In this document: positions 58,102-64,000 of the stretch, piece by piece | Layout: every line of letters begins with the position of its first letter | Position numbering within the stretch: position 1 is the first letter of the stretch | Source: Paenibacillus_AP thailandensis | Lineage (GTDB): Bacteria > Bacillota > Bacilli > Paenibacillales > Paenibacillaceae | DNA length: 64,000 bases | Direction: 5' to 3' | Assembly (NCBI RefSeq): GCF_042685365.1 | Contig: NZ_JBHUMY010000006.1 | Coordinates: 1-64,000 of the forward strand | Position numbers and translations under genes: made by a program | The notes under the pieces: model-generated | What the model was told of the DNA's origin: nothing | Database searches by the model: none | What the model saw: only the letters and a program-made list of their open reading frames with translations

Positions 58102-60216
58102 ATGGCCGTTCGCAATATTTTTTATAATGCGCATCATGCGCCGATCGGAGCTTTCGCCAGTTTTACGCTTGGCTTTCGGGGAGCGAAAGGAGGACTGGGG
58201 CTTGAACTCGGCAAGCCGGCCGACCAGAATGTATATATCGGCCTGCAGTCGCGCGATGGAGAACGTTATGAGGCGCTCCCGTTTTACGGAGCCGCGGGCG
58301 ACGATGCTTCCCGATACGATGTGGAAAAAAAGGATAAGAAACAAGCTTCGCGCCTCGTTTCCTTCGAGCTTGCTTCCATTTCGCGCGAGTTCCGCGCCGG
58401 CGTCGATTCCTGGAGCGCAGGCGATCTGACGTTTCGCATTTATTCGCCGGTCCGTCCGGTGCCGGATCCTGCGGCGGGCGACGATGAAGCGCTTAAAGCT
58501 GCGCTTGTGCCGGCGGTGCTTGCGGAGCTGACGGTCGACAATAGGGAAGGCGGCATAACGCGGCGCGCTTTCTTCGGGTATGAGGGCAACGACCCGTACA
58601 GCTCGATGAGGCGTCTCGGAGAAGCGGGAGAAGAACCGTTCGTCGGCATCGGCCAAGGCTTGAATACGGCGATCGTCGCGGCGAAGGGAAGCGCTGCGGC
58701 GGGCCAAGGCTTTTCGATCGAGAGGATTCTGGAACCGAAGCATCCGCAGAATGTGACGATGGGGCTTGGCGGTACGGCGGCGCTGCTTTTGGAGGTGCCT
58801 GCCGGAGAGAAGCGGACGTTCCGCTTCGCGATCGTATTCCACCGCAGCGGGATCGTAACGACCGGCATCGAAGCTTCTTATTACTATACGCGTTATTTTC
58901 CTCGCCTCGAAGACGCGGCGGAATACGCGCTTGCGAATTTCGCGGAGCTCGCCGCTTCCGCCGTAGCGGCGGATACGTGGACCGGAACCGGCAAGCTGTC
59001 CGACGATCAAGCGTTTATGCTCAGCCACGCGATTCAAAGCTATTATGGCAGCACGCAGCTGCTTGACGCCGGGGGAGAGCCGATCTGGATCGTAAACGAA
59101 GGCGAGTACCGGATGATGAACACGCTGGACCTGACCGCGGACCAACTGTTCTACGAGCTTCGGATGAACCCGTGGACAGTGCGCAACGAGCTGGAGCTCT
59201 TCCTGAAGCGCTATAGCTATACGGACAATGTGCGGTTTCCCGGAGAGACCCGCGAGTATCCGGGGGGATTGTCGTTCACGCATGACATGGGCGTTGCGAA
59301 CTCGTTCTCGCGGCCCGGACATTCGGCCTACGAGCTGGCCGGGATCGACGGCTGCTTCTCCTACATGACCCATGAGGAGCTGGTCAACTGGCTGTGCTGC
59401 GCAACCGTCTATATCGAGCAGACGCAGGACCGCGATTTCCTGCGGCGCATGCTGCCGACGCTTCGCGACGGCTTCCAAAGCATGCTGAATCGGGATCATC
59501 CGAATCCGTCGGAGAGGAACGGCCTGATGGGACTTGACAGCAGCCGGACGGAAGGCGGAGCGGAAATTACGACGTATGACAGTCTCGACGTTTCGCTGGG
59601 ACAATCGCGCAACAATATTTACATGGCGGGCAAATGCTGGGCGGTTTATGTCGCCCTCGAGAAGCTGTTTGCGGCCGAAGGGCTGCCGGAGCTTGCTGGC
59701 GAAGCCGGCTTGCAGTCGGAGCGCTGCGCGGCTTCGATTGCGGCGCAATTGAACGACAAGGGCTACATTCCGGCCGTTATCGGCGAGAATAACGATTCGC
59801 GCATCATTCCGGCGATTGAAGGGCTGATCTTCCCTTATTTTACCGGAAATCGGGAAGCGCTGGATCCGGAAGGCCGGTTCTCGGACTATTTGCAGGCGCT
59901 TCGTACCCACCTGGACACCGTGCTTGTTCCGGGAACCTGCCTGTTCGAGGACGGCGGCTGGAAGCTGTCGTCGACAAGCAACAATTCGTGGCTCAGCAAA
60001 ATTTACCTCTGTCAATTCATCGCCAGAGCCATTATGGGCTTGCCGTGGGACGAGCGCGGGCGCGCGGCGGATGCCGCCCACGCGGCTTGGCTTACGCACC
60101 GGGAGCTGTCTTATTGGTGCTGGAGCGACCAGATTCTCAGCGGAGAAATTATCGGAAGCAAATATTATCCTCGCGGCGTTACGGCGATTTTGTGGCTGTA
60201 CGAGAATGCCGGCTGA
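58102..60216 (+). CDS. Beta-xylosidase, glycoside hydrolase family 52
   Basis: 704 residues, matching GH52 xylosidases of Geobacillus. The nucleophile region NEGEYRMMNTLDL carries Glu335, which is the known nucleophile position in the Geobacillus enzyme. The acid/base Asp is probably Asp493 in TTYDSLD. It has no signal peptide, so it acts on imported xylo-oligosaccharides in the cytoplasm. AAAGGGG precedes the ATG. Two sugar permeases follow after a terminator-like hairpin, and the AraC regulator is divergent. Confidence 0.93.
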   Translation: MAVRNIFYNAHHAPIGAFASFTLGFRGAKGGLGLELGKPADQNVYIGLQSRDGERYEALPFYGAAGDDASRYDVEKKDKKQASRLVSFELASISREFRAGVDSWSAGDLTFRIYSPVRPVPDPAAGDDEALKAALVPAVLAELTVDNREGGITRRAFFGYEGNDPYSSMRRLGEAGEEPFVGIGQGLNTAIVAAKGSAAAGQGFSIERILEPKHPQNVTMGLGGTAALLLEVPAGEKRTFRFAIVFHRSGIVTTGIEASYYYTRYFPRLEDAAEYALANFAELAASAVAADTWTGTGKLSDDQAFMLSHAIQSYYGSTQLLDAGGEPIWIVNEGEYRMMNTLDLTADQLFYELRMNPWTVRNELELFLKRYSYTDNVRFPGETREYPGGLSFTHDMGVANSFSRPGHSAYELAGIDGCFSYMTHEELVNWLCCATVYIEQTQDRDFLRRMLPTLRDGFQSMLNRDHPNPSERNGLMGLDSSRTEGGAEITTYDSLDVSLGQSRNNIYMAGKCWAVYVALEKLFAAEGLPELAGEAGLQSERCAASIAAQLNDKGYIPAVIGENNDSRIIPAIEGLIFPYFTGNREALDPEGRFSDYLQALRTHLDTVLVPGTCLFEDGGWKLSSTSNNSWLSKIYLCQFIARAIMGLPWDERGRAADAAHAAWLTHRELSYWCWSDQILSGEIIGSKYYPRGVTAILWLYENAG

Positions 60217-60239
60217 GGAAGGGACAGCAAACGGCAAAG

Positions 60240-60273
60240 GCCGTCCCCGAGGCGTTAGCGCTTCGGGGACGGC
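60240..60273 (+). terminator. Terminator of the GH52 gene
   Basis: GCCGTCCCCGA pairs with TCGGGGACGGC, with an inner GCG/CGC pair. A T-rich stretch (TTATTATTTT) follows. Confidence 0.75.
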
Positions 60274-60381
60274 TTATTATTTTGCCTATCGATTCCGGCT
60301 TATTTGCACAGATGCGACGGTTTCGTATTTTTTAAAAGAATTCGTGCATTTCTCTTCTACAAGTCATGCGGCGGTATTTTC

Positions 60382-60387
60382 TATAAT
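60382..60387 (+). promoter_or_regulatory. Possible -10 box for the permease genes
   Basis: A perfect TATAAT lies 36 bases before the GTG start in an AT-rich stretch. No good -35 was found, compatible with an activated promoter. Confidence 0.4.
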
Positions 60388-60423
60388 TGATTTACAAATA
60401 GAACCACAAGAGGTGATCCAACC

Positions 60424-61407
60424 GTGAGTCGTACCGCATCCGCCGCAACGAACGCAGACGATAGCCGGACCGGTCTTGCAACCGGTTCCAAGAAACGAAG
60501 CCGCTTTTGGAGCAGATGGGAAACGCCCGGCATCGGCTATCTGTTCATTTCTCCTTGGCTGCTCGGTTTCCTGCTGTTGACGCTGTATCCCATGCTCCTG
60601 TCCTTATATTATTCGTTTACGAACTATACGCTGATGAAGCCGATCGAATGGGTCGGACTCCAAAATTATGAACGGATTTTCACGGCTGACGATAAATTCG
60701 TGAAGTCGCTTAAGGTAACGTTCCTGTATGTGCTTGGTTCGGTGCCGCTTAAACTGATTGCGGCGCTTTTGGTCGCCGTGGTGCTGGCCAAGGCCGTCAA
60801 GGGCATTTCGGCGTACCGCATTGCGATCTACTTCCCGTCGCTGATCGGCGGCAGCATCGCCGTTTCCATGCTGTGGCGAAACATTTTTGGCGTTGACGGT
60901 TCATTTAACAGCCTGCTCGGCCTGTTCGGCATCGAAGGGACCGGCTGGATCAGCAACCCGAGCACGGCGTTATGGACGCTTATCGTGCTGACCGTCTGGC
61001 AGTTCGGCTCCTCGATGGTTATTTTCCTTGCGGGATTGAAGCAAATTCCGCGCGACCTGTACGAGGCTTCGAGCGTGGACGGGGCTAACCGCTTCGTGCA
61101 GTTTTTCAAGATTACGCTGCCGATGCTGTCTCCTACGCTTTACTTTAACTTGATTATGGGCGTCATCAACGCCTTCCAGATGTTTACTTCGGCTTATGTC
61201 ATTACAAACGGCGGACCGATGAATTCGACGCTTGTTTACGCCGTCTATTTATACGAGCGCGCCTTCAGCCGTTATCAGCTGGGCTACGCCTCCGCGCTGG
61301 CCTGGATCATGCTAGTCCTGATCGGCATCGTTGCCGGCTTGATCGCCTTGACTTCGAAATATTGGGTATTCTACGAAGCCGACGCCGGAAGGGGGAAACG
61401 CAAATGA
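60424..61407 (+). CDS. Sugar ABC importer permease, MalF/UgpA-like
   Basis: 327 residues with six predicted helices after a cytoplasmic N-terminal leader. The EAA loop is YEASSVDGANRFVQFFKITLPMLSP. GTG at 60424 follows AGAGGTGATC. The stop overlaps the start of the second permease (ATGA). With GH52 upstream it probably takes up xylo-oligosaccharides. The binding protein is not in the visible part. Confidence 0.88.
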   Translation: MSRTASAATNADDSRTGLATGSKKRSRFWSRWETPGIGYLFISPWLLGFLLLTLYPMLLSLYYSFTNYTLMKPIEWVGLQNYERIFTADDKFVKSLKVTFLYVLGSVPLKLIAALLVAVVLAKAVKGISAYRIAIYFPSLIGGSIAVSMLWRNIFGVDGSFNSLLGLFGIEGTGWISNPSTALWTLIVLTVWQFGSSMVIFLAGLKQIPRDLYEASSVDGANRFVQFFKITLPMLSPTLYFNLIMGVINAFQMFTSAYVITNGGPMNSTLVYAVYLYERAFSRYQLGYASALAWIMLVLIGIVAGLIALTSKYWVFYEADAGRGKRK

Positions 61408-62243
61408 CTTTGCTTAGAAAAGGCGGTATTCGCCACATCGGCTTAATCGTTCTGAGCGTCATCATGATCTATCCCGTGATCTGGTGGGTCGGGGCGTCGT
61501 TAAAGTCGAACGGAGAGCTCGCTTCGGCCAACCTGTTTCCGTCCAAGCCGCTCTGGAGCAACTTCTCGGAAGGCTGGCATTCGATTCCCGGCCATCCGTT
61601 CAGCGATTTTTATATCAATACGTTCGGGCTCGAGATTGCGGTTATCGTTACGACGATCCTCTCCTGCACGATTGTGGCGTTCGGGTTCGCAAGACTTGAC
61701 TTTCCGCTTAAAAATTTCTGGTTCAGCATTCTGATGCTGACGCTTATGCTGCCTGCGCAAGTGATCATCATTCCCCAGTACGCGATGTTTCACCAGTTTG
61801 GCTGGATCAACACGTATTGGCCGTTTATCGTACCGCATTTGCTTGCTTCCGGGGCGGGCGGCACCTTCTTCGTCTTTCTGCTTATCCAGTTCATTCGGGG
61901 CGTTCCCCGCGAGCTGGACGAGTCGGCGAAGATTGACGGCTGCTCCTGGTTCGGCATTTACTTAAGAATCGTGATGCCGCTTACAAAGCCGGCGATCGTG
62001 ACCGTTACGATCTTCTGCTTCCTTTGGAACTGGGATGACTTCCTCGGTCATTTGTTGTATATTAATTCAGTCGATAAATATACCGTCGGTCTGGCGCTTA
62101 AGATGATCAACGATACGCAGTCCGGCGCGGAATGGGGACAAGTTCTGGCTATGTCGCTCGTCTCCATCGTACCTGCCACCATCGTGTTCGCCTTCGCGCA
62201 GAAGCAGCTCGTGGAAGGCATCGCGACAACAGGCATTAAATAA
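61404..62243 (+). CDS. Sugar ABC importer permease, MalG/UgpE-like
   Basis: 279 residues, six predicted helices. The EAA loop is LDESAKIDGCSWFGIYLRIVMPLTKP. ATG at 61404 overlaps the previous stop by four bases; a longer frame to 61362 is rejected. The C-terminal EGIATTGIK is typical. It ends before a hairpin terminator. Confidence 0.88.
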   Translation: MTLLRKGGIRHIGLIVLSVIMIYPVIWWVGASLKSNGELASANLFPSKPLWSNFSEGWHSIPGHPFSDFYINTFGLEIAVIVTTILSCTIVAFGFARLDFPLKNFWFSILMLTLMLPAQVIIIPQYAMFHQFGWINTYWPFIVPHLLASGAGGTFFVFLLIQFIRGVPRELDESAKIDGCSWFGIYLRIVMPLTKPAIVTVTIFCFLWNWDDFLGHLLYINSVDKYTVGLALKMINDTQSGAEWGQVLAMSLVSIVPATIVFAFAQKQLVEGIATTGIK

Positions 62244-62298
62244 GCGCGGGCGGAGGGAGACATTTGGCTCCCTTATCGCGCGCATATAGAATGGAAGG

Positions 62299-62332
62299 CG
62301 AAAAAAGCAATGGTTTCTCGTTGCTTTTTTCG
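62299..62332 (+). terminator. Terminator-like hairpin between the permease and kinase genes
   Basis: CGAAAAAAGCAA (62299-62310) pairs with TTGCTTTTTTCG (62321-62332); the T-run is part of the stem. It may give partial termination. Confidence 0.7.
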
Positions 62333-62359
62333 TCGTTCTATAGAGAAACGGAGGAGCTT

Positions 62360-64000
62360 ATGCGCAATCCCTTTAAACGGTACCGGATCGATTATTTGTT
62401 TTTCGGCGGCTTCGGGATGCTCCTTGCCGTCATTCTCGGCTGTACGATCTGGACAACTTACGAGCTGTCGTCAAAAGAGATGGCCAAGGCCACATCCGTC
62501 AATCAGCAGAAGCTGCTCGACCAATTAAACAGCGAGATTACGTCCAGGCTGGTGACGCTGGAGCAAATCTCGCTTTCGACTTCGAGAGACAATACCCTTA
62601 CCGAATTTTTGAGCAAAAACCATTCCGAGGATCCGTTCGCGCGGCTGCAACAATATAAAGAAGTGAAACAATCGCTGGCGAATCTGACCTACTCGATCCC
62701 GCTTATTCTCGGGATGGAGCTGTATATGGAAAATCCGTTCCAAGCGGAGGCGGACAGCTACATCCAGTTTCGCGACATCGGCGGCGCTTCCTCCCAAAGC
62801 TGGTACGAAGCGATTCAGAAAAACGATTTTTTATGGGCCGGCAAACAAACGATCCGTACGTCGCAAGGAGAAGCGGACGTGATCAGCTTCGTCCGGTCGG
62901 TCGAATATAACAACCGCCATTTGGGTTATCTCGTGCTGCACGCCAAAGCGTCGATGCTGGAGGATATGCTGGCCGGTCCTTCCGGGGACGGAAACCGGAT
63001 GATGCTCGACGCTTCCGGAGAGCCGCTCATCTCCATCGGCGACGTGCCGGACGAGAAGCTGTGGTCGTCCTGGAAAAGCAAGCTTAGCGACAGCTCGGGC
63101 TTGCTGCGGGAGGAATGGGAGGATGGCGGGGGAGACGCCCTTATCGTTTATTCGAGGATGAAGGAGTCGGATTGGACGATGGTCGAAGTGACGCCCTGGT
63201 CGTCCATTACGCGAGGCAGCCTCCGCTTGGCGGAGACGATCGCTCTGATCGGCGTAGCGGCGATCGTCCTGACATTGCTGCTGGCGCTGCTGCTCAGCAG
63301 GCAGTTCACCTCCCCGATTCTGCGGCTGGTATCCGCCATGAAGCGGTATACGGTAACGGGAGTAAAAGAGGAGCTCCCGGAGGATTACCGCAACGAATTC
63401 GGGTATCTGTTTACGGGTTACCGCAAGCTGATGGAAAGGATCGAGGAGCTGTACCAATCGCTTGAAATCCGCCACGCCGAATTAAGGAAGGCGGAGATTG
63501 AGTCCTTGCAGGCGAACATCAATCCTCATTTTCTGTATAATACGCTTGACCAGCTGAATTGGATGGCGATCGCGAACGGCCAGCCGGAGATGAGCCGGAT
63601 TCTCGAACTGATGGGCCGGATGTTCCGCATCGGCCTCTCGGGCGGGGAGAGCTTTATTACGGTCTCCGACGAGCTTAAGCATGTAGAGTATTACTTGGAA
63701 ATCCAAAGACTGCGATTGGGAGACGGCTTGCATTACGAAATCGAAGCGGACGAGGAGACGCGAAAGCTTTATACGTTAAAGATGGTGCTGCAGCCGTTTG
63801 TCGAAAATGCGGTCATTCACGGATTCCATTCCACCGGCCGGGGGACCGTTTGGATTCGAATCCGCACGGAAGGCGAACGTCTGCTTGCCGAGATCGAAGA
63901 CAACGGCATCGGCCTCCAAGGCGACCCGAATCTAAGGAAGAAACGGAAAACCGGCGGTTATGGGGTGCGGAACGTCAGCGAGCGGGTCCGGGCGCACTTC
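62360..64000 (+). CDS. YesM-type sensor histidine kinase, 3'-truncated by the window end
   Basis: 547 residues are visible and the frame is open at the window end. A first membrane helix (LFFGGFGMLLAVILGCTIW) and a second one (IALIGVAAIVLTLLLALLLS) flank a sensor loop of about 260 residues. A HAMP-like linker leads to the His_kinase box INPHFLYNTLDQLNWMA and an ATPase domain with VLQPFVENAVIHG and EDNGIGL. This is the LytS/YesM class, which usually pairs with an AraC-type response regulator and controls sugar uptake. ATG at 62360 follows GGAGGAG. The response regulator and binding protein are probably just outside the window. Confidence 0.9.
   Translation, partial: MRNPFKRYRIDYLFFGGFGMLLAVILGCTIWTTYELSSKEMAKATSVNQQKLLDQLNSEITSRLVTLEQISLSTSRDNTLTEFLSKNHSEDPFARLQQYKEVKQSLANLTYSIPLILGMELYMENPFQAEADSYIQFRDIGGASSQSWYEAIQKNDFLWAGKQTIRTSQGEADVISFVRSVEYNNRHLGYLVLHAKASMLEDMLAGPSGDGNRMMLDASGEPLISIGDVPDEKLWSSWKSKLSDSSGLLREEWEDGGGDALIVYSRMKESDWTMVEVTPWSSITRGSLRLAETIALIGVAAIVLTLLLALLLSRQFTSPILRLVSAMKRYTVTGVKEELPEDYRNEFGYLFTGYRKLMERIEELYQSLEIRHAELRKAEIESLQANINPHFLYNTLDQLNWMAIANGQPEMSRILELMGRMFRIGLSGGESFITVSDELKHVEYYLEIQRLRLGDGLHYEIEADEETRKLYTLKMVLQPFVENAVIHGFHSTGRGTVWIRIRTEGERLLAEIEDNGIGLQGDPNLRKKRKTGGYGVRNVSERVRAHF

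Noticed and set aside
57955..60237. A 760-codon reverse open frame over the GH52 gene
   Set aside because: Shadow of GH52, which shows its family motifs on the forward strand.
1..64000. CRISPR arrays, insertion sequences, prophage, rRNA and tRNA genes
   Set aside because: I found no regularly spaced repeats, transposase motifs, phage genes or tRNA/rRNA sequences. The only dispersed repeat is the three-copy 34-bp element.

Overview
The window looks like chromosomal DNA of a Paenibacillaceae bacterium (Paenibacillus or Cohnella type). The pointers are moderately high GC, strong AGGAGG-type ribosome binding sites, frequent TTG/GTG starts, topoisomerase IV genes of the ParE/ParC type, a YjcZ-type sporulation microprotein, an SLH-domain surface protein, AraC/YesM-type sugar regulators and carbohydrate ABC importers that lack their own ATPase gene. 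I saw no rRNA, tRNA, transposase, prophage or CRISPR array.

Layout. 1-7.3 kb: the end of a dynamin-like GTPase gene, a heterodimeric ABC exporter and purT behind a structured leader. 7.3-7.8 kb: a gene-free stretch that folds by eye into a large multi-helix RNA on the + strand. 7.8-15.3 kb: a GDSL hydrolase, an ABC-2 type transporter, parE-parC and a small reverse-strand ORF. 15.5-24.3 kb: regulators (two MarR, one XRE, one Crp/Fnr), an rRNA-methyltransferase/pseudouridine synthase pair, a glutamine amidotransferase, two MFS transporters and greA. 24.5-31 kb: a VOC protein, a thiosulfate uptake pair (tsuA/tsuB), a flavoprotein, ybaK, a Tet(M)-like GTPase and a YjcZ microprotein. 31-41 kb: a sugar locus with a large GH2 enzyme, an AraC regulator and a cre-flanked importer, followed by an MFS transporter under two paired operator boxes.

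41.2-46.5 kb is the most unusual part. A secreted subtilisin-like protease carries both a cohesin-like and a dockerin module, and the next gene encodes a cohesin plus three SLH domains. Together they suggest a proteolytic, cellulosome-like surface assembly. 46.6-48.6 kb is a GH18 enzyme with an N-terminal repeat array. 48.8-52.4 kb is a compact four-gene operon (methyltransferase, flavoprotein, SRPBCC cyclase-like protein, ketosynthase) resembling a minimal type II polyketide or related lipid pathway. 52.4-57 kb holds small conserved genes, a carbonic anhydrase, an IscA-like protein and an M32 carboxypeptidase. 57-64 kb is a xylo-oligosaccharide locus: AraC regulator, GH52 beta-xylosidase, two permeases and a YesM-type histidine kinase that runs off the window.

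A 34-bp repeat occurs three times (7.39, 53.5 and 56.95 kb). The copy at 7.39 kb also forms the 5' strand of the terminal helix of the putative structured RNA.
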